A DNA stretch of 64,000 bases from Pseudomonas japonica (GCF_900188455.1 NZ_FZOL01000006.1:124001-188000), one strand, 5' to 3'. Positions 9,440 through 18,519 are shown, counted from the stretch's first letter. Numbers and translations are program-made. The notes: generated by a model not told the origin, from the sequence alone.

Positions 9440-10787
9440 CCGCACCAGTTTCGCCAAGCGCCTCGGCAGCTACGCCGAAGCCGTGCGCCTGCCTGGCCAA
9501 CCCGTGGTGGAAGGGCGCCTGCTGCGCATGGTCGGTCTCACCCTCGAAGCCGAAGGCCTGCGCGCCGCGGTCGGCAGTCGCTGCAAGGTGATCAACGACG
9601 ACAGTTATCACCCGGTCGAGGTCGAAGCCGAAGTCATGGGCTTCGCGGGTGGCAAGATCTTCCTCATGCCGGTCGGCAGTGTCGCCGGTATTGCCCCGGG
9701 CGCGCGGGTGGTGCCGCTGGATGACAGCGGTCGCCTGCCCATGGGCATGAGCATGCTCGGCCGCGTGCTGGACGGTGCCGGTCGCGCGCTGGACGGCAAG
9801 GGCGGGATGAAGGCCGAGGACTGGGTGCCGATGGACGGTCCGACCATCAACCCGCTGAACCGCGATCCCATCAGTCAGCCGCTGGACGTCGGCATCCGCA
9901 GCATCAACGGCCTGCTCACCGTGGGCCGCGGCCAGCGCCTGGGCCTGTTCGCCGGTACCGGTGTGGGCAAGTCGGTGTTGCTGGGCATGATGACCCGCTT
10001 CACCGAGGCCGACATCATCGTGGTCGGGCTGATCGGCGAACGGGGGCGCGAGGTGAAGGAATTCATCGAGCACATTCTCGGCACCGAAGGCCTCAAGCGC
10101 TCGGTGGTGGTCGCCTCGCCGGCGGACGATGCGCCGCTGATGCGTCTGCGCGCGGCGATGTACTGCACGCGGATCGCCGAGTATTTCCGCGACAAGGGCA
10201 AGAACGTCCTGTTGCTGATGGACTCGCTGACCCGTTTCGCCCAGGCCCAGCGGGAAATCGCCCTGGCCATCGGCGAACCGCCGGCGACCAAGGGTTATCC
10301 GCCTTCGGTGTTCGCCAGGCTGCCCAAGCTGGTGGAGCGGGCCGGTAACGGCGAGGCCGGCGGGGGCTCGATCACCGCTTTCTATACCGTGCTCTCCGAG
10401 GGCGACGACCAGCAGGACCCGATCGCCGACTCGGCGCGCGGCGTGCTCGACGGCCACATCGTCCTGTCGCGGCGCCTGGCCGAGGAAGGGCATTACCCGG
10501 CCATCGACATCGAGGCGTCCATCAGCCGGGTCATGCCGCAGGTGGTCAGCCCCGAGCAGATGACCCAGGCCCAGCAGTTCAAGCAGCTGTGGTCGCGTCT
10601 GTCGCAGAGTCGTGACCTGATCAGCGTGGGGGCCTATGTCGCCGGCGGCGACAAGGAAACCGACCTGGCCATCGCCCTGCAGCCGCGACTCGTGGGATTC
10701 CTGCGCCAGGGGCTGAACGAGAACGTCAGCCAGGAGCAGAGCCGCGAGCAACTGGCGGGGGTCTTCACCCCCCTCGCGCCGGGCTGA
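9429..10787 (+). CDS. fliI: Flagellum-specific ATPase FliI
   Basis: A 452-residue hexameric ATPase of the flagellar type III export apparatus, homologous to the F1 beta subunit. Walker A GTGVGKS (about 175-181), the [14 protein letters not shown] block and Walker [12 protein letters not shown] are present, as is the C-terminal [21 protein letters not shown] motif diagnostic of this family. The start at 9429 ([12 protein letters not shown]) lies inside the fliH 3' end; an open upstream extension is out of character for the family. FliH and FliJ, its partners, are encoded on either side. Confidence 0.97.
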   Translation: MRLDRTSFAKRLGSYAEAVRLPGQPVVEGRLLRMVGLTLEAEGLRAAVGSRCKVINDDSYHPVEVEAEVMGFAGGKIFLMPVGSVAGIAPGARVVPLDDSGRLPMGMSMLGRVLDGAGRALDGKGGMKAEDWVPMDGPTINPLNRDPISQPLDVGIRSINGLLTVGRGQRLGLFAGTGVGKSVLLGMMTRFTEADIIVVGLIGERGREVKEFIEHILGTEGLKRSVVVASPADDAPLMRLRAAMYCTRIAEYFRDKGKNVLLLMDSLTRFAQAQREIALAIGEPPATKGYPPSVFARLPKLVERAGNGEAGGGSITAFYTVLSEGDDQQDPIADSARGVLDGHIVLSRRLAEEGHYPAIDIEASISRVMPQVVSPEQMTQAQQFKQLWSRLSQSRDLISVGAYVAGGDKETDLAIALQPRLVGFLRQGLNENVSQEQSREQLAGVFTPLAPG

Positions 10788-10793
10788 TAGCGC

Positions 10794-11246
10794 ATGGCCC
10801 AGCCCAGTCGCGCCGCCCGCCTGGCCCCGGTGGTGGAGATGGCCGAGGATGCCGAGCGCAAGGCCGCGCAGCGTCTCGGTCACTTCCAGCAGCAGGTCAA
10901 CCTGGCCCAGGCCAAGCTCGCCGAACTCGACCAGTTCCGCGCCGACTACTCGCAGCAATGGGTGCAGCGTGGCAGCCAGGGTGTTTCCGGCAAGTGGCTG
11001 GTGGGTTTCCAGCGCTTCCTTGGTCAGCTCGACACCGCGGTGGCCCAGCAGCACCAGAGCCTGACCTGGCACCAGAACAACCTCGATAGCGCCCGTGGCA
11101 CCTGGCAGCAGGCCTATGCCCGGGTCGAGGGCCTGCGCAAGCTGGTGCAGCGCTACATCGAGGAGGCTCGCCTGCTCGAAGACAAGCGCGAGCAGAAGCT
11201 GCTCGACGAGCTGTCCCAGCGCCTGCCGCGTCACCCTCAATACTGA
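10794..11246 (+). CDS. fliJ: Flagellar export chaperone/ATPase stalk FliJ
   Basis: A 150-residue protein predicted to be a long antiparallel coiled coil, rich in Q, A, L, E and R with heptad character. FliJ sits in the centre of the FliI hexamer and couples ATPase to export gate, and recycles chaperones. The normal size (about 147 residues), and the position six bases after fliI, make the call safe although the sequence is low in unique motifs. Last gene of fliEFGHIJ. Confidence 0.92.
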   Translation: MAQPSRAARLAPVVEMAEDAERKAAQRLGHFQQQVNLAQAKLAELDQFRADYSQQWVQRGSQGVSGKWLVGFQRFLGQLDTAVAQQHQSLTWHQNNLDSARGTWQQAYARVEGLRKLVQRYIEEARLLEDKREQKLLDELSQRLPRHPQY

Positions 11247-11340
11247 GCATCGAGCGTTGATCGGCGGGCCTTGCCGGTCTGCTGGCCGACTGCTACACCT
11301 GTAAGGATCCGCACCCGCGATCTTCGAAGGAAGCGCTGAC

Positions 11341-11643
11341 ATGGCCGTTGATACAGAAGTTTCTCAGGATGGGAAAAAGCTGACGATCCGGATCAAGGGT
11401 CGTTTCGACTTCGGTAGGCATCAGGAATTCCGGGAGTCCTACGAACGCACGAACAAGCCCGATTCCGTGGTGGTCGACCTGAAAGATGCGACCTACCTGG
11501 ACAGCTCGGCGCTGGGCATGTTGCTGATGTTGCGTGACCACGCCGGTGGTGATCAGGCGCAGATCAGCGTGATCAATACCAATTCCGACGTGCGCAAGAT
11601 CCTGGCGATCTCCAATTTCGAAAGACTCTTCGAAATCAGTTGA
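11341..11643 (+). CDS. hsbA: STAS-domain anti-anti-sigma factor HsbA
   Basis: A 100-residue single STAS domain. The phosphorylatable Ser lies in YLDSSALGMLLML, the signature of SpoIIAA/RsbV-type anti-sigma antagonists. In P. aeruginosa HsbA is the output of the HptB-HsbR partner switch: depending on phosphorylation it binds the anti-sigma factor FlgM or a diguanylate cyclase, shifting cells between swimming and biofilm. The next two genes encode the matching HsbR and HptB. An AAGGAAG ribosome site precedes the ATG. A 94-bp gap separates it from fliJ, with no clear terminator or promoter seen. Confidence 0.88.
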   Translation: MAVDTEVSQDGKKLTIRIKGRFDFGRHQEFRESYERTNKPDSVVVDLKDATYLDSSALGMLLMLRDHAGGDQAQISVINTNSDVRKILAISNFERLFEIS

Positions 11644-11651
11644 GCGATCTC

Positions 11652-13355
11652 ATGAACGACCCGCGAGCCCTGACGGTCCTGATTGTCGAGGACGGTGCGA
11701 CAGACCGTCTGCTCCTGGCGACCATCGTGCGCAAGCAGGGGCACCGCGTCCTGACCGCCGAGAACGGCAAGCTGGCGGTGGCGCTGTTCGCCGAGCAGCG
11801 CCCGCAACTGGTCCTGCTCGATGCGGTGATGCCGGTGATGGACGGCTTCGAGGCGGCGCGACAAATCAAGGCGCTGGCGGGCGAGGAGCTGGTGCCGATC
11901 ATCTTCCTGACCTCCCTGACCGAAGACGAGGCGCTGGTGCGCTGCCTGGAGGCGGGCGGCGACGATTTCCTCGCCAAGCCCTACAGCCCGGCGGTGCTGG
12001 CGGCGAAAATCAGGGCCATGGACCGCCTGCGCCGTCTGCAGGCCACGGTGTTGGAGCAGCGCAACGAAATCGCCCGGCACCATGACCATCTGCTCAACGA
12101 GCAACGGGTGGCCAAGGCGGTCTTCGACCAGGTGGCGCACGGTGGCTGCCTGAGTGCCTCGAACATCCGCTACCTGCAGTCGCCCTATGCGCTGTTCAAT
12201 GGCGACCTGCTGCTGGCCGCGTTCACCCCCACTGGCGAGATGCATGTGCTGCTCGGTGATTTCACCGGCCATGGCCTGCCGGCGGCGGTGGGGGCCATGC
12301 CGCTGGCCGAGGTGTTCTACGGCATGACCGCCAAGGGCTATGGTCTGAGCGAGACCCTGCGCGAGATGAATGCCAAGCTCAAGCGCATCCTTCCCGTCGA
12401 CATGTTCTGCTGCGCGCTGCTGCTCAACCTGAGTTTCGAGCGGCGCGTGGTCGAGGTGTGGAACGGCGGCATGCCCGATGGCTACCTGCTGCCCGCCGCC
12501 GGCGGCGCTCCCGTTCCCATGGTTTCCCGGCATTTGCCCCTGGGGGTGTTGCCGCCCGCGCAGTTCGACGAGAGTACCGAGGTCCAGCCACTGGCCCTGG
12601 GTGATCGCCTGTTCCTGTTGTCCGACGGGGTGGTGGAGACCTGCGACGACAATGACCAGTTGTTCGGTGTCGCTCGCCTGCAGCAGGTATTCGCCGACAA
12701 TCGCCAGCCGGAAAACCTGTTCGAGGACGTGTTGGCGGCCCTGGAGCGCTTTCGTGGGCGCTCGCGGGATGACGTGAGCATGCTGGAAGTCACCGTGGTG
12801 CCCCCGGAGCATCTGGTGCCGCCGCCGCTGGTGTATTCCGACAGCGGCCAGTCGAGTCCGCTGGACTGGTCGGCGTCGTTCGAGTTTCGCGCACGGACGC
12901 TCAAGCGATTCAACCCGTTGCCCTGGTTGATGCAACTGCTTCAGGAGGTGCATGGTCTGCGCGCGCAGAGCGGGGCCTTGTACAGTGTGCTCAACGAACT
13001 CTATGCCAACGCCCTGGAGCACGGCGTGCTCGGCCTGGACTCGGCGCTCAAGCGTGATGCCCACGGTTTTGCCGCCTATTATGAAGAACGCAACCGGCGC
13101 CTGCTGGCGCTGGACAGTGGCCATATCCGTCTTCACCTGCAGGTGGAACCTCGGGGAGGAGGAGGGCGTCTGATTATCGAAGTCGAAGACAGCGGTGATG
13201 GTTTCGACGTGGGTAAGGTACAGGCACCGCCGCTCGTCGAGCAGCGCCTGTGCGGACGTGGCCTGAACCTGGTACGCCGCTTGAGCCGGCATGCCGAATG
13301 GACTGACGGTGGACGCCGGGCGCGCGTGGAGTTTGCCTGGGGCGCTCTGGCATAA
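11652..13355 (+). CDS. hsbR: Response regulator/PP2C phosphatase/anti-sigma kinase HsbR
   Basis: A 567-residue three-domain protein. An N-terminal receiver (acceptor Asp in LLDAVMPVMDGFE, Lys in LAKPYSP) is followed by a PP2C/SpoIIE-type phosphatase (about 165-375, motifs GDLLLAAFTPTGE, GDFTGHGLPAA, LSDGVVE, RDDVSMLEV). A C-terminal HATPase of the RsbW/SpoIIAB type (LNELYANALEHGVL, DSGDGFD) completes it. It can dephosphorylate or phosphorylate HsbA depending on its receiver state. The ATG at 11652 overlaps hsbA translation closely. Architecture and neighbours match the P. aeruginosa module. Confidence 0.92.
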   Translation: MNDPRALTVLIVEDGATDRLLLATIVRKQGHRVLTAENGKLAVALFAEQRPQLVLLDAVMPVMDGFEAARQIKALAGEELVPIIFLTSLTEDEALVRCLEAGGDDFLAKPYSPAVLAAKIRAMDRLRRLQATVLEQRNEIARHHDHLLNEQRVAKAVFDQVAHGGCLSASNIRYLQSPYALFNGDLLLAAFTPTGEMHVLLGDFTGHGLPAAVGAMPLAEVFYGMTAKGYGLSETLREMNAKLKRILPVDMFCCALLLNLSFERRVVEVWNGGMPDGYLLPAAGGAPVPMVSRHLPLGVLPPAQFDESTEVQPLALGDRLFLLSDGVVETCDDNDQLFGVARLQQVFADNRQPENLFEDVLAALERFRGRSRDDVSMLEVTVVPPEHLVPPPLVYSDSGQSSPLDWSASFEFRARTLKRFNPLPWLMQLLQEVHGLRAQSGALYSVLNELYANALEHGVLGLDSALKRDAHGFAAYYEERNRRLLALDSGHIRLHLQVEPRGGGGRLIIEVEDSGDGFDVGKVQAPPLVEQRLCGRGLNLVRRLSRHAEWTDGGRRARVEFAWGALA

Positions 13356-13380
13356 TCCGCCTTGATCAAGGAGTGAGCAC

Positions 13381-13728
13381 GTGTCCGATATTCATGTTGA
13401 CCGCAAGGTGTTGAGTGACCTTCAGGAAGTCATGGAAGGTGAGTACCTGAACCTGCTGGAAACCTTCCTCGAGGATTCCGAAGACCGTCTGCGCCAGCTT
13501 TTCAAGGCCCGCACCGTCGACGAACTGATGCTGGTGGCGCACAGCTTCAAGGGCAGCAGCAGCAATATGGGTGCGATCGGCCTGGCCGACTTGTGCCGGC
13601 AAGTGGAGGAGCGGCTCAAGGAGGGGTCGCCGTATGGCATCGAGAACCTGATCAACCAGATCGACCGCGAGTTCAGCGCGGTACGCCAGCTCTATCGGGC
13701 CGAACGCGAGCGCGTCCTGGTCGGCTGA
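13381..13728 (+). CDS. hptB: Histidine phosphotransfer protein HptB
   Basis: A 115-residue single Hpt domain. The phospho-accepting His lies in LVAHSFKGSSSNMGA, the HxxKGxxxxxG motif. In P. aeruginosa HptB takes phosphate from the hybrid kinases PA1611, SagS, ErcS' and RetS and passes it to HsbR. The start is GTG (13381) with AAGGAG upstream. It is the last gene of hsbA-hsbR-hptB, closed by a terminator at 13741. Confidence 0.92.
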   Translation: MSDIHVDRKVLSDLQEVMEGEYLNLLETFLEDSEDRLRQLFKARTVDELMLVAHSFKGSSSNMGAIGLADLCRQVEERLKEGSPYGIENLINQIDREFSAVRQLYRAERERVLVG

Positions 13729-13740
13729 GATCCCTGAACA

Positions 13741-13771
13741 TCGCGCCGGGTCGAAACCTGGCGCGACTTTT
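13741..13771 (+). terminator. Terminator after hptB
   Basis: TCGCGCCgGGT-CGAA-ACCtGGCGCGA is a strong stem of about ten pairs with a CGAA tetraloop, followed by CTTTT. It ends the hsbA-hsbR-hptB unit. The 3' half of the stem is shared with the fliK sigma-54 promoter. Confidence 0.85.
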
Positions 13772-13774
13772 GCG
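13759..13774 (+). promoter_or_regulatory. Sigma-54 promoter of fliK, overlapping a terminator
   Basis: TGGCGCGACTTTTGCG has GG at 13760-13761 and GC at 13772-13773, exactly ten apart, and matches TGGCRCG-N4-TTGC. It lies 50 bp before the fliK ATG. FleR/RpoN control of fliK as a class III gene is known in P. aeruginosa. The -24 element forms part of the hptB terminator stem. Confidence 0.72.
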
Positions 13775-13823
13775 TAGGCTTCGCTATTCGTGATGACGAG
13801 CTTCTGTAGCGGAGACCTTTTTC

Positions 13824-15101
13824 ATGCCCGTCGCATCAAACACCTTGCTGCAATCCGGCGTTGCCGCGAAGACCGCGCGCACCCAGAGCAGCGCCCTGGA
13901 CAAAGCCCCGCAGGGCCTCAACGACAAGGGGTCGGACTTTTCCCAGGTGTACGCGAAGCAGTCCCGGGACAAGACCGACAACAAGATCGAAGCGCCGGCG
14001 CGGGATCGTGACGGAGTCGACAAACCGGCGGCAAACAACGGCAAGGCGGATGGCCCGGAAGGCGGCAAGGTTGCCGATGGCGGCAATGAATTGCCTGACG
14101 AGGGCGATGTCCAGGCGGCGAACGCCGATCAGGATGCCGACGTCGGGACCGACAGCCAGTCCCTCGATGCCAATCTGGTCGCGGGGCAATTGACCGACGC
14201 ACCAGAGGGCGCGCAACTGCTGCAGGCGCAGGCCGAAGCGGTGGCGCCGGTGCTCCAGGCCGCCAGCCAGCAGGCAGCGCTGGTGACGCCGCCGGCCAGT
14301 GAGGAACAAGCCTTCGACCCGGACAGCGATCCGCTGGCCGATCTGCCAGTGCTACGCCTGGCCCTGGAGCAGAACGCCCAGGCCCAGGGTGCCACCTCTA
14401 CCCACGCCAAGGCCGCCACCACGGAAACCGCGCAGGGCCAGCAGCCCGCTGTCAATCCACTGGCGCAGATGCTCGAAGGAACTGACGCCGAGGCCGGGCA
14501 GAGCGAAGGCGGTGACAAGGCCTTCGCCAGCCTGATCGACGACGGTCTCAAGGACACCAAGCGCGCCAGCAGCGATACCCGTGTCGACGACTTCGCCAAC
14601 CGCCTCGCCAACCTGACCCAGGCCGTCACCGCCAAGACCGCCAATGCCGTGGCGCCCGCGCCGCTGCACCAACCGCTGGCGATGAACCAGAGCGGCTGGA
14701 GCGAAGGCCTGGTCAACCGGGTCATGTACCTGTCCAGCCAGAACCTCAAGTCCGCCGATATCCAGCTGGAGCCGAAGGAGCTGGGGCGCCTCGATATCCG
14801 CGTGAACATGAGTGCCGACACCACGCAGATCACCTTCGCCAGCGGCCATGCCGGCGTGCGCGACAGCCTCGAAAGCCAGGTGCCGCGCTTGCGCGAGCTG
14901 TTCAGCCAGCAGGGACTGGCGCAGCCGGACGTGAACGTCGCCGACCAGTCGCGCCAGCAGCACAACGGCAACCAGGATGACTCGCCGAAGATGAGCGGCG
15001 TTGCCGGGCGGCGCAACGCCGAGGGCGGGGAGAGCGATATCGCCGCTGCCGCTGCGGTGGAAACCGTCATTGGCAACAGCACGGTCGACTACGTGGTCTG
15101 A
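13824..15101 (+). CDS. fliK: Flagellar hook-length control protein FliK
   Basis: A 425-residue secreted molecular ruler. The N-terminal two-thirds is a long, low-complexity, Ala/Gln/Asp-rich stretch; the conserved C-terminal Flg_hook domain (about 285-370) contains LSSQNLKSADIQLEPKELG, VNMSADTTQITF and VPRLRELFSQQGL. That domain contacts FlhB and triggers the switch from hook to filament export. It stands alone between the hptB terminator and a REPIN element, under its own sigma-54 promoter. A second FliK-domain gene lies at 35999-37558. Confidence 0.93.
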   Translation: MPVASNTLLQSGVAAKTARTQSSALDKAPQGLNDKGSDFSQVYAKQSRDKTDNKIEAPARDRDGVDKPAANNGKADGPEGGKVADGGNELPDEGDVQAANADQDADVGTDSQSLDANLVAGQLTDAPEGAQLLQAQAEAVAPVLQAASQQAALVTPPASEEQAFDPDSDPLADLPVLRLALEQNAQAQGATSTHAKAATTETAQGQQPAVNPLAQMLEGTDAEAGQSEGGDKAFASLIDDGLKDTKRASSDTRVDDFANRLANLTQAVTAKTANAVAPAPLHQPLAMNQSGWSEGLVNRVMYLSSQNLKSADIQLEPKELGRLDIRVNMSADTTQITFASGHAGVRDSLESQVPRLRELFSQQGLAQPDVNVADQSRQQHNGNQDDSPKMSGVAGRRNAEGGESDIAAAAAVETVIGNSTVDYVV

Positions 15102-15111
15102 TCCGCTGACT

Positions 15112-15237
15112 CCGTAGGAGCTGGCTTGTCGTGTGACGAACCACTGCGAAAGGACCGCAAAGCGGTCCCCGGGTCGTGTTGGCGGAACCCGTTGGGACCG
15201 CTGCGCGCTCCTTTCGCAGGCAAGCCAGCTCCTACGG
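15112..15237. repeat. REPIN-like palindromic element between fliK and fliL
   Basis: Ends are perfect 17-bp inverted copies (CCGTAGGAGCTGGCTTG / its complement at 15221-15237), with inner GCGAAAGGACCGC-type arms. The left arm carries an extra TCGTGTGACGAACCACT module that the right arm lacks. It can act as a terminator for fliK by hairpin formation, but there is no T tract. Confidence 0.85.
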
Positions 15238-15253
15238 AAGTCCCTGCAAGAAC

Positions 15254-15269
15254 TGGCATAACACTTGCT
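15254..15269 (+). promoter_or_regulatory. Sigma-54 promoter of fliLMNOPQR-flhB
   Basis: TGGCATAACACTTGCT has GG (15255-15256), ten bases and GC (15267-15268), with TTGCT at -12. It lies 52 bp before fliL, just downstream of the REPIN. It would drive the eight-gene export-gate and C-ring operon. Confidence 0.87.
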
Positions 15270-15320
15270 CGCCCACTCGCCATAGTGGAACAAACCTCCT
15301 GTGAGTGACGGATTATTGGC

Positions 15321-15821
15321 ATGGCGAAGAGCGAAGCAGTCAAAGACCCCGCCGTTAAAGGCAAACTCAAGCTGATCCTGCTGTTGGTGCTGGCCCTGCT
15401 GCTGGCCATCGGTCTGTCGGTGGGCGCGACCTGGTTTTTCCTGCACAAGTCCGACAGCAAGCCGGCGGCCGAGCCCGCGGCGGCGGCGGCCAACGTCAAG
15501 CAACCGGCCATCTACGAATCGATGTCGCCGGCCTTCGTGGTCAACTTCAACCAGAACGGCCGCCAGCGCTACATGCAGGTGAGCATCACCATGCAGGCGC
15601 GTGACCAGGCCGCCCTGGACGCCCTGAAAGTGCACATGCCGGTGATTCGCAACAACCTGGTGATGCTCTTCTCCGGACAGCCGTTCGAGTCGCTGGCGAC
15701 CCCGGTCGGCCAGGAAATGCTGCGCCAGAAGGCCACCGCCAGTGTCCAGGAAGTGGCGCAGAAGGAAGTCGGCAAGCTGGTCGTCGACCAGTTGCTGTTC
15801 ACCAATTTCGTATTGCAGTAG
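15321..15821 (+). CDS. fliL: Flagellar basal-body protein FliL
   Basis: A 166-residue inner-membrane protein with one N-terminal transmembrane helix (about 17-37, LKLILLLVLALLLAIGLSVG) and a periplasmic domain. That domain carries the family segments YMQVSITMQARDQ and GQEMLRQKATASVQEV. FliL forms a ring around the stator and stabilises or boosts torque. It opens the operon; the ATG has only a weak ribosome site. fliM follows 9 bp later. Confidence 0.95.
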   Translation: MAKSEAVKDPAVKGKLKLILLLVLALLLAIGLSVGATWFFLHKSDSKPAAEPAAAAANVKQPAIYESMSPAFVVNFNQNGRQRYMQVSITMQARDQAALDALKVHMPVIRNNLVMLFSGQPFESLATPVGQEMLRQKATASVQEVAQKEVGKLVVDQLLFTNFVLQ

Positions 15822-15830
15822 GAGCCGAAA

Positions 15831-16799
15831 ATGGCCGTGCAGGACCTGCTGTCCCAGGATGAGATCGATGCCCTCTTGCACGGGGTCGACGATGGCCTGG
15901 TGCAAACCGAAGCCAGTGCCGATCCCGGCAGCGTCAAGAGCTATGACCTGACCAGTCAGGACCGCATCGTCCGGGGTCGCATGCCGACCCTGGAAATGAT
16001 CAACGAGCGTTTCGCCCGCTACACCCGCGTCAGCATGTTCAACCTGCTGCGGCGCTCCGCCGACGTGGCGGTGGGCGGGGTGCAGGTGATGAAGTTCGGC
16101 GAATACGTGCACTCGCTGTACGTGCCGACCAGCCTCAACCTGGTGAAGATCAAGCCGCTGCGCGGTACCTCGCTGTTCATCCTCGACGCCAAGCTGGTGT
16201 TCAAGCTGGTGGACAACTTCTTCGGCGGCGACGGTCGTCACGCCAAGATCGAGGGGCGCGAATTCACCCCGACCGAGCTGCGCGTGGTGCGTATGGTCCT
16301 CGACCAGGCCTTCGTCGACCTCAAGGAAGCCTGGCAGGCGATCATGCCGGTCAACTTCGAGTACATAAACTCCGAGGTCAACCCGGCCATGGCAAACATC
16401 GTCGGCCCCAGCGAGGCGGTGGTGGTCTCGACCTTCCACATCGAACTCGACGGCGGTGGCGGCGACCTGCACGTGACCATGCCGTACTCGATGATCGAGC
16501 CGGTGCGGGAAATGCTCGATGCCGGTTTCCAGTCCGACCTGGACGACCAGGACGAGCGCTGGGTCAAGGCCCTGCGCGAAGACGTGCTGGACGTCAGCGT
16601 GCCGCTCAGCGCCACTGTGGCCCGCCGCCAGCTCAAGCTGCGCGACATCCTGCACATGCAGCCGGGCGACGTGATTCCCGTGGAACTGCCGGAAGACCTG
16701 ATTCTGCGCGCCAACGGCGTGCCGGCGTTCAAGGCCAGGCTGGGCTCGCACAAGGGCACCCTGTCCCTGCAGATCCAGTCGCCGGTCGAGCGCCGCTAA
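15831..16799 (+). CDS. fliM: Flagellar motor switch protein FliM
   Basis: A 322-residue C-ring protein. The N-terminal peptide (LLSQDEIDALLHGV, residues 5-18) is the established CheY-P docking site. A CheC-like middle domain (about 35-225, with GGxG region VDNFFGGDGR and EYINSEVNPAMANIV) and a C-terminal SpoA domain (about 245-315) that binds FliN follow. The same short acidic Leu-Leu motif recurs in FliN, CheZ and CheA in this window. It is cotranscribed with fliL and fliN. Confidence 0.97.
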   Translation: MAVQDLLSQDEIDALLHGVDDGLVQTEASADPGSVKSYDLTSQDRIVRGRMPTLEMINERFARYTRVSMFNLLRRSADVAVGGVQVMKFGEYVHSLYVPTSLNLVKIKPLRGTSLFILDAKLVFKLVDNFFGGDGRHAKIEGREFTPTELRVVRMVLDQAFVDLKEAWQAIMPVNFEYINSEVNPAMANIVGPSEAVVVSTFHIELDGGGGDLHVTMPYSMIEPVREMLDAGFQSDLDDQDERWVKALREDVLDVSVPLSATVARRQLKLRDILHMQPGDVIPVELPEDLILRANGVPAFKARLGSHKGTLSLQIQSPVERR

Positions 16800-16834
16800 C
16801 CCTTTAACCGAATTGAGTGCCCGTCGAGGACAAC

Positions 16835-17305
16835 ATGGCGAACGAAAACGACATTACTTCCCTGGAAGAGCAGGCCCTGGCCGATGAATGGGCGGCAGCC
16901 CTGAGCGAAACCGGCGATGGCGGCCAGTCCGATATCGACGCGTTGATGGCGGGCGGCAACGGTGCCTCCTCCGGTGGCGCCAATCGTCTGCCGATGGAAG
17001 AGTTCGGCAGCTCGCCGCGGCCCAGCGACCAGGTCAGCCTGGAAGGCCCGAACCTGGACGTGATCCTGGACATTCCGGTGAACATCTCCATGGAAGTGGG
17101 CAGCACCGAAATCAGCATCCGCAACCTGCTGCAGCTCAACCAGGGCTCGGTGATCGAACTCGACCGCCTGGCCGGCGAGCCGCTGGACGTGCTGGTCAAC
17201 GGCACGCTGATCGCCCATGGCGAAGTGGTGGTGGTCAACGAGAAGTTCGGCATCCGCCTGACCGACGTGATCAGCCCGAGCGAACGTATCAAGAAGCTGC
17301 GCTGA
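16835..17305 (+). CDS. fliN: Flagellar motor switch protein FliN
   Basis: A 156-residue protein: a disordered acidic N-terminus of about 70 residues and a C-terminal SpoA domain (ILDIPVNISMEVGSTEISI ... RLTDVISPSERIKKL). It forms the base of the C ring and receives FliH during export. The N-terminal part holds GQSDIDALMAGG (about 26-37), resembling FliM's CheY-docking peptide. The ATG at 16835 follows GAGGA by four bases; a GTG at 16817 is open but has no ribosome site. It is followed directly by fliO (TGAGTG). Confidence 0.96.
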   Translation: MANENDITSLEEQALADEWAAALSETGDGGQSDIDALMAGGNGASSGGANRLPMEEFGSSPRPSDQVSLEGPNLDVILDIPVNISMEVGSTEISIRNLLQLNQGSVIELDRLAGEPLDVLVNGTLIAHGEVVVVNEKFGIRLTDVISPSERIKKLR

Positions 17306-17767
17306 GTGAAGCGCTTCCTTTCCCTGCTGGTGGCCGCGGCCAGCGTGTGCTGGCTGCCCCTGGCCCTGTCGGCGCAGGTCGGCGCGACGCCCGCGGCCAG
17401 CGTGGCGGCGCCGGCGACCTCCGGCAGCGTGGCCGGTCAGCTGACCCAGCTGGTCTTCGGCCTGCTGCTGGTCCTGGGGCTGATCTTCTTCCTCGCCTGG
17501 TTGCTGCGCCGCGTGCAGAACGCCGCGCCCAACGCCAACCAGGTGATCCAGGTGGTCGGCAGTCGCCAGGTCGGTCCCCGTGACCGCCTGCTGCTGGTGC
17601 AGGTCGGCAACGAACAGATCCTCGTCGGCCACACCCCTGGCAGCCTGACCGCCCTGCATGTCATGACCCAGCCCGTCGCGGCGCCGGCCAGCACCCGCCC
17701 GGCCACGCCGGAATTCGCCCAGCGCCTGATGGAGCTGCTGGGCAAGGACCAGAAGGACAAGCCGTGA
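17306..17767 (+). CDS. fliO: Flagellar export-gate assembly protein FliO
   Basis: A 153-residue protein with an N-terminal signal-like helix ([22 protein letters not shown]), one transmembrane segment (about 47-68) and a cytoplasmic FliO domain ([26 protein letters not shown]). FliO helps FliP assemble into the export gate. The GTG start touches the fliN stop, and its own stop overlaps the fliP start, so fliN-fliO-fliP are translationally coupled. Confidence 0.93.
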   Translation: MKRFLSLLVAAASVCWLPLALSAQVGATPAASVAAPATSGSVAGQLTQLVFGLLLVLGLIFFLAWLLRRVQNAAPNANQVIQVVGSRQVGPRDRLLLVQVGNEQILVGHTPGSLTALHVMTQPVAAPASTRPATPEFAQRLMELLGKDQKDKP

Positions 17768-18519
17768 TGGCTGCATTGCGAACACTGTTGACGCTGCTGT
17801 TGCTGCTCGCGGCGCCGCTGGCGCTGGCCGCCGACCCGCTGTCGATCCCGGCGATCACCCTGTCCAACGGGGCGAACGGCCAGCAGGAGTATTCGGTCAG
17901 CCTGCAGATCCTGCTGATCATGACCGCGCTGAGCTTCATCCCGGCGTTCGTCATCCTCATGACCAGCTTCACCCGGATCATCATCGTCTTCTCGATCCTG
18001 CGTCAGGCCCTGGGGCTGCAGCAGACCCCGTCGAACCAGATCCTCATCGGCCTGGCGCTGTTTCTGACCATGTTCATCATGGCGCCGGTGTTCGACCGGG
18101 TGAACAAGGACGCCCTGCAGCCGTACCTGGCCGAGACCCTGAACGCGCAGCAGGCGCTGGACAAGGCCCAGGTGCCGCTGAAGGACTTCATGCTGGCGCA
18201 GACCCGGCAGAGCGACCTCGACCTGTTCATGCGCCTGTCCAAGCGTACCGACATCGCCGGGCCCGACCAGGCGCCGCTGACCATCCTGGTCCCGGCGTTC
18301 GTCACCTCGGAGCTGAAGACCGCGTTCCAGATCGGCTTCATGATCTTCATCCCGTTCCTGATCATCGACCTGGTGGTGGCCAGTGTGCTGATGGCCATGG
18401 GCATGATGATGCTGTCGCCGCTGATCATTTCCCTGCCGTTCAAGATCATGCTGTTCGTCCTGGTGGACGGCTGGGCGTTGATCATCGGCACGCTCGCCGG
18501 CAGTTTCGGCGGCGTATAG
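17767..18519 (+). CDS. fliP: Flagellar export-gate protein FliP
   Basis: A 250-residue polytopic protein with a cleavable signal peptide (ends near ALAADP) and four hydrophobic helices. The family signatures [19 protein letters not shown] and [18 protein letters not shown] are present. Five FliP with four FliQ and one FliR form the helical export channel. The ATG at 17767 overlaps the fliO stop; a GTG immediately before it (17764) is the alternative. Confidence 0.97.
   Translation: MAALRTLLTLLLLLAAPLALAADPLSIPAITLSNGANGQQEYSVSLQILLIMTALSFIPAFVILMTSFTRIIIVFSILRQALGLQQTPSNQILIGLALFLTMFIMAPVFDRVNKDALQPYLAETLNAQQALDKAQVPLKDFMLAQTRQSDLDLFMRLSKRTDIAGPDQAPLTILVPAFVTSELKTAFQIGFMIFIPFLIIDLVVASVLMAMGMMMLSPLIISLPFKIMLFVLVDGWALIIGTLAGSFGGV

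Noticed and set aside
15112-15237. CRISPR-like repeats
   Set aside because: Repeats are palindromic pairs of REP type with no regular spacers and no cas genes anywhere in the window.
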